From positions 64,598,172 to 64,662,171 of the forward strand of contig CM056744.1 of NCBI GenBank assembly GCA_029851415.1: DNA of 64,000 nucleotides, given 5' to 3'. Below, one piece after another: positions 10,270-24,214 of this stretch. Position numbers and translations under genes: made by a program. Origin of the DNA: Eretmocerus hayati (lineage: Eukaryota; Arthropoda; Insecta; Hymenoptera; Aphelinidae). Under the pieces are notes generated by a model, which worked only from the letters and a program-made list of their open reading frames with translations, did no database searches and was not told the DNA's origin. Positions within the stretch are counted from its first letter, which is position 1. Each line of letters begins with the position of its first letter.

Positions 10270-12218
10270 TACAGTGATATCTGACATTCAGATTCTTGTG
10301 GGAGCGGATACACAAAGGAAAGAATGGAGTTGGAGTAATCGGATTCTCTCTTCTTCACTGTTCCATTCTGAGGATGGTCACATTTTTGCCCAAGAACTGC
10401 CTACCGACAATTCATTCTCTGATCCATCCGCAGGCAGAAGTAGGATTTGTCACGGTAAATCTCTTGCGAGAGTAACCGGGATTTTTGCTTTTTTACTGAT
10501 CCGTTCTGAAGATGCTCACTTTCCATGCCCAAGAACCCCATACAGACAATTCATTCCCTGATCCATTCGCGGGCAAAAGTGGAATTTATCACGGTGACAC
10601 TCTTGCACATCCAACCCATCTGTTGATGAATGTCCGGTAGAGATAGGCCTCGCATGATGACTTATCTGATGGATTTTCTCGGAAGCGAATATTCTCCTTG
10701 CCAGAATCTTGTATCGGGAATGGTCATGACGAGTTGGAGTGATCGGATTTTTGCTTTTTTACTGTTCCATTCAGAAGATATTCACATTTTTGCCCAAGAA
10801 TTGCCTATCGATAATCCATTCTCTGATCCATCTGCGAGCAGAAGTAGAATTCGTCACGGTGAAACTCTTGCACTTCTAACAGATCCGTTGATGGATGAAC
10901 TTGTAGAGATAGGTCTGGTATGATGACATCTCTAACGTATCTCCTCGGAAGCAGATATTTTCCTTACGAGAAAATTGTATCGGTGATGGTCGTGGCGATT
11001 CGGAGTACTCGGATTTAGGCTTTCTTACTGATCCGTTCTGAAGATAGTCTTTTTTCTTGCGCAAGAATCCTCTACAGACAATCCATTCTCTGATCCATTC
11101 GCGAGCAAGAGTGGGATTTATCACGGTGACACTCTAGCACACCTAACCCATCTGTTGATGAATGTCCTTGTACAGAAAGGGCCTGACATGATGACTCATC
11201 TAACGGATTTTTTCGGATACCTGATATTTCCCGACGAGAATCTTGTATCGGTGATGGTTATGACCAGTTGGGTACTCGGATATATGCTTTTTCACTGATC
11301 CATTCTGGAGATGGTCAGTGTCCTTGCACATGGATTGCCTGCAGGAAATTCATTCTCTGATCTATTCGCGGGCTAGAGGGGAATTTGTCATGGTTACACT
11401 CCTTCAAATTGCACTCGTCACTCGATGGATGTCGTCGAGTCGATGCAGTGGGCCGGTCATGATAACTTCTCTGAAGGATTAATTTAGAAGTAGATATTCT
11501 CCTCACAGAATATGTTGTCGGTCTTGGTTGTGACAAGTCCTAACTATCGGATTTTCTCCCTTCTATCGTTCCATTTTGAAGATGGTCATCTCTTCTGCCC
11601 ACAAATCGTCTGCAGACGATTCGTTTCCTTATCCATGTACCGGCATGAGTAGGATTCAACACGGATGAACTCCTGCGAATGGCCACTATTCATTGATGGA
11701 TGTCGTCATAGCAGTAGGCCTGACTACCCCATGGATCTTTCCGGAAGCAGGATAATCTCCTTACGAGAATCTCGCATCGGGGATGGTTGAGACGAATTTT
11801 ACTAATGGCATTCTTGCGATTTTACTATTCTATCCAGGAGATGGTCACCTTCCTGCCTACACCATCCATCCTCTGAACTATGGACCAGCAAGAGTGGATT
11901 TGGCATGGTTCAACATCCGCGATTCACACGATCAACTGATGGATTTCAATATAGCGATGGTCTTGGCAAGATGGCTTCTCTAATGGATCTTTTCCGAAGC
12001 AGATTGCCTAATTACAATAATCTCGTATCGGTCACGGTAGTGACGAGTCACAGTTATCAGATGCTTTCTCTCTTGCCATCCCATTCAGGAGAATGGAACT
12101 CTCCTTGTTCAAGTATTGTCTGAGAATCAATGATTCTCTCATCCATGTACCGGTAAGGGCATGAATCGTCCCAGATACACTCCTGCAGATCACTTTTCCC
12201 AAATGATGGAAGTTAGTT
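10270..12218 (+). repeat. Satellite array, block 1 (~267-bp monomer)
   Basis: The anchor TCTGATCCATTCGCGGGCA recurs near 10418, 10557, 10821, 11091, 11357 and 11630. This gives steps of about 140, 264, 270, 266 and 270 bp. Each monomer also has CGTTGATGAATGTCCT, GGCCTGGCATGATGACT, TCGTATCGGTGATGGTCATG and CTGTTCCATTCTGAAGATGG in the same order. The ~140-bp step is a monomer lacking its middle ~130 bp. Open frames repeat with the monomer in both orientations and are not genes. Confidence 0.85.
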
Positions 12219-13338
12219 CTGCCGCGATAATCGATAAATTGTCGATGTCTTATCGCGATATTGATAAAAACGATATCGACATCGAAATCGATAACCCTTA
12301 TTGTTTTCGACATCGATAACGACATTGCTTGAGCGACATTAATTGTCGATCGACATTATATCGCGACATGTTGCGATATTATCGATATCGAGGTTATTTT
12401 CCTCAATCCGAACAGAATCATCCTTAGAATGACATTCAAAGTATGAATTTGAGAATATTGAAATGAGTGAGGGAGTCAACTAGTTATGAACGGAAAATTT
12501 AATCATATAACGGAATACCCTGCCTAAAAATAATGACTCATTTGGAATGACTCAGGGATTTGGGATATATTCAAATGACTCATTTGAAGAATGATCCAAT
12601 AGGAATGACTCAATTGATTGGATCTTATGTCAAACGAGTCATTTCTGGTACCCCCAATCCCTGAATCATTCCAAATGAGTCATTAATTTTAGGTAAGATA
12701 ATATGCCACATATACCAGTGGTGCACGATAAGTTAACGAGATTTCCAAATGAAGTCATGTTAACAAATATTGCAGAATCATATACTCCACACATTTGATG
12801 TTTCACTGATTCTATTGTCTTTGACGCACTATTTTTCAATTCATCGCTCGTTGAAGCTCTTGGCTTGGCTATATCCTCTTGTTGGCTGCTTGTTGGTTCA
12901 ATTTTTTGATTTCTTCTTTGATCGAATTTCTTGATCGGAACTACTTGAATCTGAATCTTCACGGAGTCTCTTTGACGTCGGCATTAGTACGCGTAAATAA
13001 TAGGATATATCTGATTGAAGTAACGGTTCCGCCTGGCGTTTCGTGTTTACAAACTTACACTCGCACATTGATCACACGGCCACATTCGGCACACGGGGTA
13101 ATCCATAAATCACGTGAAGAAAACTCTTGTACGTTTGGCATACCCCTGGTCGCACTGGGAAATTGAAAAAACTCTGCGATATCGATAATATCGTCGATGA
13201 ATTATTGTGAGGGTCGATACGATAACGACAATTGCCCTTCGACATTTTTCGACATCGATAATGACATCGATAAGCCATGAAATGTCGATGCTCGATAACA
13301 ACATCTTCAAATTATCGATTTTTATCGTATCGCAGCAG
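12219..13338. mobile_element. ~1.1-kb foldback element with ATCGAT-rich ends, copy 1
   Basis: It interrupts the satellite. The ends CTGCCGCGATA and its near-complement TATCGCAGCAG form a short terminal inverted repeat. The outer ~150 bp on each side are packed with CGATA/TATCG words. The centre (12,690-13,170) has weak open frames on both strands that match no family I recognise. A small TGACTCA-rich MITE is nested at 12,531-12,685. Confidence 0.6.
12531..12685. mobile_element. 155-bp MITE packed with TGACTCA/TGAGTCA motifs, copy 1
   Basis: The termini ATGACTCATTTGGAATGA are inverted at the right end, with TA on each side as a possible TA target duplication. TGACTCA, or a one-base variant, appears about seven times. 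This 7-mer is the AP-1/bZIP core site, but here it is part of the repeat itself. Confidence 0.6.
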
Positions 13339-16300
13339 CACTGCCTACCGACAATTCATTCTTTGATCCATCCGCGGGCAGGAGTAGAATTTGTCACGGG
13401 AAATCTCTTGCGAGAGTGACCGGAATTTTGCTTCTTTACTGATCCATTCTGAAGATACTCACTTTCCATGCCCAAGAACCCGATACAGACAATTGATTCT
13501 TTGATCCATTCGCGGCAGGAGTAGAATTTGTTACGGTGAATCTCTTGCACATCTAACAGATCCGTTGATGGATGAACTTGTAGAGATAAGCCTGGCATGA
13601 TGACTTCTCTAACGTATCTCCTCGGGGGCAGATAGCCTCCTTGCGAAAGAGTTGTATCGGTGAAGGTCATGATGAAATGAAGAACTCGGATGTCTGCTTT
13701 TTTACTGTTCCACTCTGAAGATGGTCAAATTCTTGCACAAGAATCCTCTAAGGACGATTCATCCTCTGATCCTTTCGCGGACAAGGGTGGGACTTGTCAC
13801 GGTGTCACTCTTGCACATTCAACACATCCGTTGATGAAAGTCCTTGTAGAGATAGGCCTGGCATGAAAACTCATCTGGCGGATTCGCTCGGAACCGAATG
13901 TTCTCCTCGCCAGGATCTTGTATCGAAAATCGTCATGGCGAGTTGGCGTGATCGGATTCTTTCTTTTTCACTGTTCCATTCAGAAGATGGTCACATGTTC
14001 GCCCAAGAATTGCCTACCGACAAGTCATTCTCTAACCCATCCGCGGGCAGAAGGAGAATTTGTCACGGTAAATCTCTTGCGGGAGAGGCCGGGATTTTGC
14101 TTCTTTACTGATCCATTCTGAAAATGGTCACTTTCCGCCCCGAAATGGTCTACGGGAAATTGAATCTCTGATCCATTCGCGGGCAGAAGGAAAATTTGTC
14201 ACGGTGATACTCTCGAACATCCAACCCTTCCGTTGATGGATGTCCTCGTAGAGATGAGCCTGGTATTATGACTTCTCTGACCGATCCCCTCGTGAGCAGA
14301 TATTCTCCTCCCGCGATTCTTCTATCGCTAATGGTCATCACGAGTTGAAGTGATAAGAATTATGCTTTTCTACTGTTCCATTCTGAAGATAGTCACATTT
14401 TTGCCTAAGAATTGCCTACCGACAATTCATTCTCTAATCCATCTGCGGGTGGAAGTAGAATATGTCCTGGCGAATCTCTTGCACATCTCACAGATCCGTT
14501 GACGGATAAACTTGTAGAGATAGGCCTGGCATGATGACTTCTCTAACGTATCGCCTCGGGAGCAGATATCCTCCTTGCGAAAGAGTTGTATCGGTGATGG
14601 TCATGACGATATGAAGAACTCGGAATTCTGCTTTTTTACTGTTCCATTCTGAAGATGGTCACATTTTTGCACAAGAATCCTCTGAAGACAATTCATTCTC
14701 TGATCCATTCGCAGACAAGAGTGGGATTCGTCACGGAGTCACTCTTGCACATTCAACACATCCGTTGATGAATGTCCTCGTAGAGCTAGGCCTGACATGA
14801 TAACTTATCTGACGGATTCGCTCCTAAGCGGATATTCTCCTCGCCAGAATCTTGTGTCGGAAATCGTCATGACGAGTTGGAGTGATCGGATTCTTTCTTT
14901 CTCACTGTTCCATTCAGAAGATATTCACATTTTTGCCCAAGAATTGCCTATCGATAATCCATTCTCTGATCCATCTGCGAGCAGAAGTAGAATTCGTCAC
15001 GGTGAAACTCTTGCACTTCTAACAGATCCGTTGATGGATGAACTTGTAGAGATAGGTCTGGTATGATGACATCTCTAACGTATCTCCTCGGAAGCAGATA
15101 TTTTCCTTACGAGAAAATTGTATCGGTGATGGTCGTGGCGATTCGGAGTACTCGGATTTAGGCTTCCTTACTGATCCGTTCTGAAGATAGTCACTTTTCT
15201 TGCGCAAGAATCCTCTACAGACAATCCATTCTCTGATCCATTCGCGAGCAAGAGTGGGATTTATCACGGTGACACTCTAGCACACCTAACCCATCTGTTG
15301 ATGAATGTCCTTGTACAGAAAGGGCCTGACATGATGACTCATCTAACGGATTTTTTCGGAACCTGATATTTCCCGACGAGAATCTTGTATCGGTGATGGT
15401 TATGACCAGTTGGGTACTCGGATATATGCTTTTTCACTGATCCATTCTGGAGATGGTCAGTGTCCTTGCACATGGATTGCCTGCAGGAAATTCATTCTCT
15501 GATCTATTCGCGGGCTAGAGGGGAATTTGTCACGGTTACACTCCTTCAAATTGCACTCGTCACTCGATGGATGTCGTCGAGTCGATGCAGTGGGCCGGTC
15601 ATGATAACTTCTCTGAAGGATTAATTTAGAAGTAGATATTCTCCTCACAGAATATGTTGTCGGTCTTGGTTGTGACAAGTCCTAACTATCGGATTTTCTC
15701 CCTTCTATCGTTCCATTTTGAAGATGGTCATCTCTTCTGCCCACAAATCGTCTGCAGACGATTCGTTTCCTTATCCATGTACCGGCATGAGTAGGATTCA
15801 ACACGGATGAACTCCTGCGAATGGCCCCTATTCATTGATGGATGTCGTCATAGCAGTAGGCCTGACTACCCCATGGATCTTTCCGGAAGCAGGATAATCT
15901 CCTTACGAGAATCTCGCATCGGGGATGGTTGAGACGAATTTTACTAATGGCATTTTTGCGATTTTACTATTCTATCCAGGAGATGGTCACCTTCCTGCCT
16001 ACACCATCCATCCTCTGAACTATGGACCAGCAAGAGTGGATTTGGCATGGTTCAACATCCGCGATTCACACGATCAACTGATGGATTTCAATATAGCGAT
16101 GGTCTTGGCAAGATGGCTTCTCTAATGGATCTTTTCCGAAGCAGATTGCCTAATTACAATAATCTCGTATCGGTCACGGTAGTGACGAGTCACAGTTATC
16201 AGATGCTTTCTCTCTTGCCATCCCATTCAGGAGAATGGAACTCTCCTTGTTCAAGTATTGTCTGAGAATCAATGATTCTCTCATCCATGTACCGGTAAGG

Positions 16301-16360
16301 GCATGAATCGTCCCAGATACACTCCTGCAGATCACTTTTCCCAAATGATGGAAGTTAGTT
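13339..16360 (+). repeat. Satellite array, block 2
   Basis: Same monomer family and orientation as block 1, with alternating full (~265 bp) and shortened (~138 bp) monomers. The junction between the two segmental duplication copies lies within it. Confidence 0.85.
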
Positions 16361-17480
16361 CTGCCGCGATAATCGATAAATTGTCGATGTCTTATCGCGA
16401 TATTGATAAAAACGATATCGACATCGAAATCGATAACCCTTATTGTTTTCGACATCGATAACGACATTGCTTGAGCGACATTAATTGTCGATCGACATTA
16501 TATCGCGACATGTTGCGATATTATCGATATCGAGGTTATTTTCCTCAATCCGAACAGAATCATCCTTAGAATGACATTCAAAGTATGAATTTGAGAATAT
16601 TGAAATGAGTGAGGGAGTCAACTAGTTATGAACGGAAAATTTAATCATATAACGGAATACCCTGCCTGAAAATAATGACTCATTTGGAATGATTCAGGGA
16701 TTTGGGATATATTCAAATGACTCATTTGAAGAATGATCCAATAGGAATGACTCAATTGATTGGATCTTATGTCAAACGAGTCATTTCTGGTATCCCCAAT
16801 CCCTGAATCATTCCAAATGAGTCATTAATTTTAGGTAAGATAATATGCCACATATACCAGTGGTGCACGATAAGTTAACGAGATTTCCAAATGAAGTCAT
16901 GTTAACAAATATTGCAGAATCATATACTCCACACATTTGATGTTTCACTGATTCTATTGTCTTTGACGCACTATTTTTCAATTCATCGCTCGTTGAAGCT
17001 CTTGGCTTGGCTATATCCTCTTGTTGGCTGCTTGTTGGTTCAATTTTTTGATTTCTTCTTTGATCGAATTTCTTGATCGGAACTACTTGAATCTGAATCT
17101 TCACGGAGTCTCTTTGACGTCGGCATTAGTACGCGTAAATAATAGGATATATCTGATTGAAGTAACGGTTCCGCCTGGCGTTTCGTGTTTACAAACTTAC
17201 ACTCGCACATTGATCACACGGCCACATTCGGCACACGGGGTAATCCATAAATCACGTGAAGAAAACTCTTGTACGTTTGGCATACCCCTGGTCGCACTGG
17301 GAAATTGAAAAAACTCTGCGATATCGATAATATCGTCGATGAATTATTGTGAGGGTCGATACGATAACGACAATTGCCCTTCGACATTTTTCGACATCGA
17401 TAATGACATCGATAAGCCATGAAATGTCGATGCTCGATAACAACATCTTCAAATTATCGATTTTTATCGTATCGCAGCAG
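16361..17480. mobile_element. ~1.1-kb foldback element with ATCGAT-rich ends, copy 2
   Basis: Identical in structure to 12,219-13,338, with very few base changes. It was moved here by the segmental duplication, not by an independent insertion. Confidence 0.6.
16673..16827. mobile_element. TGACTCA-rich MITE, copy 2
   Basis: Duplicate of 12,531-12,685 with three or fewer base differences. One converts an inner TGACTCA to TGATTCA. Confidence 0.6.
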
Positions 17481-20400
17481 CACTGCCTACCGACAATTCA
17501 TTCTTTGATCCATCCGCGGGCAGAAGTAGAATTTGTCACGGGAAATCTCTTGCGAGAGTGACCGGAATTTTGCTTTTTTACTGATCCATTCTGAAGATAC
17601 TCACTTTCCATGCCCAAGAACCCGATACAGACAATTGATTCTTTGATCCATTCGCGGCAGGAGTAGAATTTGTTACGGTGAATCTCTTGCACATCTCACA
17701 GATCCGTTGATGGATGAACTTGTAGAGATAGGCCTGGCATGATGACTTCTCTAACGTATCGCCTCGGGAGCAGATATCCTCCTTGCGAAAGAGTTGTATC
17801 AGTGATGGTCATGACGATATGAAGAACTCGGAATTCTGCTTTATTACTGTTCCATTCTGAAGATGGTCACATTTTCGCACAAGAATACTCTGAAGACAAT
17901 TCATTGTCTGATCCATTCGCGGACAAGAGTGGGATTTGTCACGGTGTCACTCTTGCACATTCAACACATCCGTTGATGAATGTCCTAGTAGAGATAGGCC
18001 AGTTATGATAACTTATCTGACGGATTCGCTCGGAGCCGAATATTCTCCTCGCCAGGATCTTGTATCGAAAATCGTCATGGCGAGTTGGCGTGATCGGATT
18101 CTTTCTTTTTCACTGTTCCATTCAGAAGATGGTCACATTTTTGCCCAAGAACTGCCTACCGACACTTCATTCTTTGATCCATCCTCGGGCAAAAGTAGAA
18201 TTTGTCACGGTTAATCTCTTGCGAGAATAGCCGGGATTTAGCTCTTTTACTAATCCATTCTGAAGATGCTCACTTTCCATGCCCAAGAACCTGATACATA
18301 CAATTGATTCTATGATCCATTCGCCGCAGAAGTAGAATTTGCCACGGTGAGTCTCTTGCACATCTCACAGATCCGTTGACGGATAAACTTGTAGAGATAG
18401 GCCTGGCATGATGACTTCTCTAACGTATCGCCTCGGGAGCAGATATCCTCCTTGCGAAAGAGTTGTATCGGTGATGGTCATGACGATATGAAGAACTCGG
18501 AATTCTGCTTTTTTACTGTTCCATTCTGAAGATGGTCACATTTTTGCACAAGAATCCTCTGAAGACAATTCATTCTCTGATCCATTCGCAGACAAGAGTG
18601 GGATTCGTCACGGAGTCACTCTTGCACATTCAACACATCCGTTGATGAATGTCCTCGTAGAGCTAGGCCTGACATGATAACTTATCTGACGGATTCGCTC
18701 CTAAGCGGATATTCTCCTCGCCAGAATCTTGTGTCGGAAATCGTCATGACGAGTTGGAGTGATCGGATTCTTTCTTTCTCACTGTTCCATTCAGAAGATG
18801 GTTACATGTTTGCCCAAGAATCGCCTACCGACAATTCATTCTCTAATCCATCCGCGGGCAGGAGTAGAATTTGTCAAGGTAAATCCCTTGCGGGAGTAGC
18901 CGGAATTTTGCTTTTTTACTGATCCATTCTGAAGATGCTCACTTTCCATGCCCAAGAACCCCATACAAACAATGAATCCTATGATCCATTCGCGGCAGAA
19001 GTAGAATTTGTCACGGTGAATCTCTTGCACATCTCACAGATCCGTTGATGGATGAACTTGTAGAGATAGGCCTGGCATGATGACTTCTCTAACGTATCGC
19101 CTCGGGAGCAGATATCCTCCTTGCGAAAGAGTTGTATCAGTGATGGTCATGACGATATGAAGAACTCGGAATTCTGCTTTATTACTGTTCCATTCTGAAG
19201 ATGGTCACATTTTCGCACAAGAATACTCTGAAGACAATTCATTGTCTGATCCATTCGCGGACAAGAGTGGGATTTGTCACGGTGTCACTCTTGCACATTC
19301 AACACATCCGTTGATGAATGTCCTAGTAGAGATAGGCCAGTTATGATAACTTATCTGACGGATTCGCTCGGAGCCGAATATTCTCCTCGCCAGGATCTTG
19401 TATCGAAAATCGTCATGGCGAGTTGGCGTGATCGGATTCTTTCTTTTTCACTGTTCCATTCAGAAGATGGTCACATTTTTGCCCAAGAACTGCCTACCGA
19501 CACTTCATTCTTTGATCCATCCTCGGGCAAAAGTAGAATTTGTCACGGTTAATCTCTTGCGAGAATAGCCGGGATTTAGCTCTTTTACTAATCCATTCTG
19601 AAGATGCTCACTTTCCATGCCCAAGAACCTGATACATACAATTGATTCTATGATCCATTCGCCGCAGAAGTAGAATTTGTCACGGTGAGTCTCTTGCACA
19701 TCTCACAGATCCGTTGACGGATAAACTTGTAGAGATAGGCCTGGCATGATGACTTCTCTAACGTATCGCCTCGGGAGCAGATATCCTCCTTGCGAAAAAA
19801 TTGTATCGGTGATGGTCATGACGAGTTGAAGAACTCGGATGTCTGCTTTTTTACTGTTCCACTCTGAAGATGGTCAAATTCTTGCACAAGAATCTTCTGA
19901 AGACAATGAATTCTCTGACTCTTTCGCGGACATGAGTGGGATTTGTCACGGAGTCACTCTTGCACATTCAACACATCCGTTGATGAATGTCCTCGTAGAG
20001 ATAGGCCTGACACGATACTTTATCTGACGGATTCGCTCGGAAGCGAATATTCTCCTCGCCAGAATCTTGTATCGGAAATCGTCACGACGAGTTGGAGTAA
20101 TCGGATTCTCTCTTTTTTACTGTTTTATTCTGAAGTTTGTCACATTTTTGCCCAAGAAGTGCCTTTCGACACTTCATTCTCTGGTCCATCCGCGGGAAAA
20201 AGTAGAATTCGTCCCGGTTAATCTCTTGTGAGAGTAGCCGGAATTTTGCTTTCTTACTGGTCCACTCTGAAGATGGTCACTTTTCGCCCCGAAATTGTCT
20301 ACGGAAAATTGAATCTCTGATCCATTCGCGGGAAGAAGGAGAATTTGTCACGGTGATACTCTCGAACATCCAACCCTTCCGTTGATGGATGTCCTTGTAG

Positions 20401-23400
20401 AGATGAGCCTGGTATTATGACTTCTCTGACCGATCCCCTCGTAAGCAGATATTCTCCTCCCGCGATTCTTCTATCGCTAATGGTCATCACGAGTTGAAGT
20501 GATAAGAATTTTGCTCTTCTACTGTTCCATTCTGAAGATGGTCACATTTTTGCCCAAGAATTGCCTACCGACAGTTCATTTTCTAATCCATCCGCGGGTG
20601 GAAGTAGAATATGTCCTGGCAAACCTCTTGCACATCTGACAGATCCGTTGATGGATGAACTCGTAGAGATAGGCCTGGCATGATGACTCATCTGACGGAT
20701 TTTCTGTGAAGTGAATATCCTCCTTGCCAGGATCTTGCATCAAAAATCGACATGACGAGTTGAGTAATCAGATTTCTGCTCTCTTACTGTTCCATCCTGA
20801 AGATGGTCGAATATTCGCCCGAGAATTGCCTACCGACAATTCATTGCTCATCTCACCCGTCCGTTGATGGATGTCCCCGTAGCTATAGGCCTGGCATGAT
20901 GACGTCTCTTAATGTATCTCCTCGAAAGCCGATGTTCTCCTCACGAGAATCTTGTATCGGTGATGGTCATGATGAGTTGGAGAACTCGCATTCCAGCGTT
21001 CTTACTGTCCCATTCTGAAGATGGTCACTTTTTGCCACAAAAAAGTCTACGGAAAATTCATTCGCTGATCCATTCGCGGACAGGAATAGGATTCTTCTTG
21101 GTGATACTCGCGAATATCCAACCCATCCGATGATGAATGTCATTGTAGATGTAAGCTTGGCATCATGTTCTCTCTAACCGATTTCGTCGGGAGCAGATGT
21201 TCTCCTTACGCGATTCTTCTATCGGTAATCGTCATGACGAGTTGGAGTAATCAGCTCCCTGCTTTTTTACTGTTCCATCCTGAACATGGTCATATTTCTG
21301 CCCAAGGATCGCCTACCGACAATTCATTCTCTAATCCATCCGCGGGCAGAAGTAGAATTTGTCACGGTAAATCTCTTGCGAGAGTAACCGGAATTTTGCT
21401 TTTTTACTGATCCATTCGGAAGATGCTCACTTCCCATGCCCAAGAATCCGATACATAAAATTAATTCTATGATCCATAGGCGGCAGAAGTAGAATTTGTC
21501 ATGGTGAATCTCTTGCACATCTAACAGATCCGTTGATGGATGAACTCGTAGAGATAGGCCTGGCATGATGACTTCTCTAACGGTTCTCGTCGGGAGCAGA
21601 TATTCTCCTCACAAGGAAATTGTATCAGTGATGGTCATTACGAATCGGAGTGCTCGGTTTGAGGTTTTCTTACTGAACCATTCTGGAGTTGGTCAGTTTT
21701 CTCGCACATGAATTGCATCCAGGAAATTCAGTCTCGGATCCATTCGCGGGCAAGAGCAGGATTAGTCACGGTGACACATTCGCACATTAACCCATATGTT
21801 TATAAATGTTCTTGTAGAGATAGGCCTGGCATGATGACTCATCTGACGGATTTTTTCTGAAGCGAATATGCTCCTCGCCAGGATCTTGTATCGAAAATCG
21901 TCATACGAGTTGAGTAATCAGATTTCTGTTTTTTTACTGTTCCATCCTGAAGATGGTCACATATTCGCCCGAGAATTGCCTACCGACAATTCATTGCTCA
22001 TCTCATCCATCCGACGATGAATGTCCCAGTAGCTATAGGCCTGGCATGATGACGTCTCTTAATGTATCTCCTCGAAAGCCCAAGTTCTCCTCACGAGAAT
22101 CTTGTATCGGTGATGGTCATGATGAGTTGGAGAACTCGCATTCCAGCGTTCTTACTGTCCCATTCTGAAGATGGTCACTTTTTGCCACAAAAAAGTCTAC
22201 GGAAAATTCATTCGCTGATCCATTCGCGGACAGGAATAGGATTCTTCTTGGTGATACTCGCGAACATCCAACCCATCCGATGATGAATGTCATTGTAGAT
22301 ATAAGCTTGGCATCATGTTCTTTCTAACCGATTTCGTCGGGAGCAGATGTTCTCCTTACGCGATTCTTCTATCGGTAATCGTCATGACGAGTTGGAGTAA
22401 TGAGCTCCCTGCTTTTTTACTGTTCCATCCTGAACATGGTCATATTTCTGCCCAAGGATCGCCTACCGACAATTCATTCAATGATGAATGTCCTAGTAGA
22501 GATAGGCCTGGCATGATAACTTATCTGACGGATTTGCTCGGAAGCGAATATTCTCCTCGACAGAATCTTGTGTCGGAAATCATCATGACGAGTTGGAGTA
22601 ATCGGATTCTTTCTCTTTCACTGTTCCATTCAGAAGATGGTTACATGTTTGCCCAAGAATCGCCTACCGACAATTCATTCTCTAATCCATCCGCGGGCAG
22701 GAGTAGAATTTGTCACGGTGAATCCCTTGCGGGAGTAGCCGGAATTTTGCTTTTTTACTGATCCATTCTGAAGATGCTCACTTTCCATGCCCAAGAACCC
22801 CATACAAACAATGAATCCTATGATCCATTCGCGGCAGAAGTAGAATTTGTCACGGTGAATCTCTCGCACATCTCACAGATCCGTTGATGGATGAACTTGT
22901 AGAGATAGGCCTGGCATGATGACTTCTCTAACGTATCGCCTCGGGAGCAAATATCCTCCTTGCGAAAGAGTTGTATTGGTGATGGTCATGACGATATGAA
23001 GAACTCGGAATTCTGCTTTATTACTGTTCCATTCTGAAGATGGTCACATTTTCGCACAAGAATCCTCTGAAGACAATTCATTGTCTGATCCATTCGCGGA
23101 CAAGAGTGGGATTTGTCACGGTGTCACTCTTGCCTATCCAACACATCCGTTGATGAATGTCCTAGTAGAGATAGGCCAGGCATGATAACTTATCTGACGG
23201 ATTCGCTCAGAGCCGAATATTCTCCTGGACAGAATCTTGTATCGGAAATCGTCACGACGAGTTGGAGTAATCGGATTCCTGCTTTTTTACTGTTCCATTC
23301 TGAAGATGGTCACATATTTGCCCAAGAACTGCCTACCGACACTTCATTCTTTGATCCATCCGCGGGCAAAAGTAGAATTTGTCACGGTTATTCTCTTGCG

Positions 23401-24214
23401 AGAATAGCCGGAATTTAGCTTTTTTACTAATCCATTCTGAAGATGCTTACTTTCCATGCCCAGGAACCCCATACAAACAATGAATCCTATGATCCATTCG
23501 CGGCAGAAGTAGAATTTGTCACGGTGAATCTCTTGCACATCTCACAGATCCGTTGATGGATGAACTTGTAGAGATAGGCCTGGCATGATGACTTCTCTAA
23601 CGTATCGCCTCGGGAGCAGATATCCTCCTTGCGGAAGAGTTGTATCGGTGATGGTCATGACGATATGAAGAACTCGGAATTCTGCATTTTCACTGTTCCA
23701 TTCTGAAGATGGTCACATTTTTGCACAAGAATCCTCTGAAGACGATTCATTCTCTGATCCATTCGCTGACAAGAGTGGGATTTGTCACGGTGTCACTCTT
23801 GCACATTCAACACATCCGTTGATGAGTGTCCTCGTAGAGATAGGCCTGGCATGATAACTCATCTGACGGATTCGCTCGGAAGCGAATATTCTCCTCGCTA
23901 GAATCTTGTATCGGAAATCGTCATGACGAGTTGCAGTAATCGGATTCTTACTTTTTCACTGTTCCATTCCGAAGATGGTCACATTTTTGCACAAGAACTG
24001 CCTACTGACAATTCATCCTCTGATCCATCCGCGGACTGAAGTAGAATTTGTCACGGTTAATCTCTTGCACGAGTAATTGGAATTTAGCTTTTTCACTGAT
24101 CCATTCTAAAGATGGTCACTTTTCATTCCCAAGCACTCCATACAGACTATTCATTCTATGATCCATTCGTGGCAGGAGTAGGATTTGTCACGATCACACT
24201 CTTGCACATCTAAC
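17481..24214 (+). repeat. Satellite array, block 3, with 669-bp higher-order repeat
   Basis: From about 17.7 to 20.0 kb, equivalent sites recur every ~669 bp (CGTTGATGAATGTCCT near 17,971, 18,641, 19,309 and 19,979). Within each unit, successive TGATCCAT anchors are spaced about 264, 138 and 268 bp, so the unit is full + shortened + full monomer. Alternate units are nearly identical. The pattern returns at 22.5-23.6 kb. Another stretch (about 20,800-21,330 and 21,950-22,470) is duplicated with an ~1,150-bp offset. Confidence 0.85.

Larger units (their letters stand above)
10765..13560 (+). repeat. Segmental duplication, copy 1 (offset 4,142 bp)
   Basis: This segment, satellite plus the foldback at 12,219-13,338, recurs at 14,907-17,702 with only a handful of substitutions and one 1-bp indel by eye. 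Homology continues outside with the lower identity usual between satellite monomers. Confidence 0.85.
14907..17702 (+). repeat. Segmental duplication, copy 2
   Basis: Near-identical to 10,765-13,560. The nested foldback and MITE are carried along, so the insertion predates the duplication. Confidence 0.85.
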
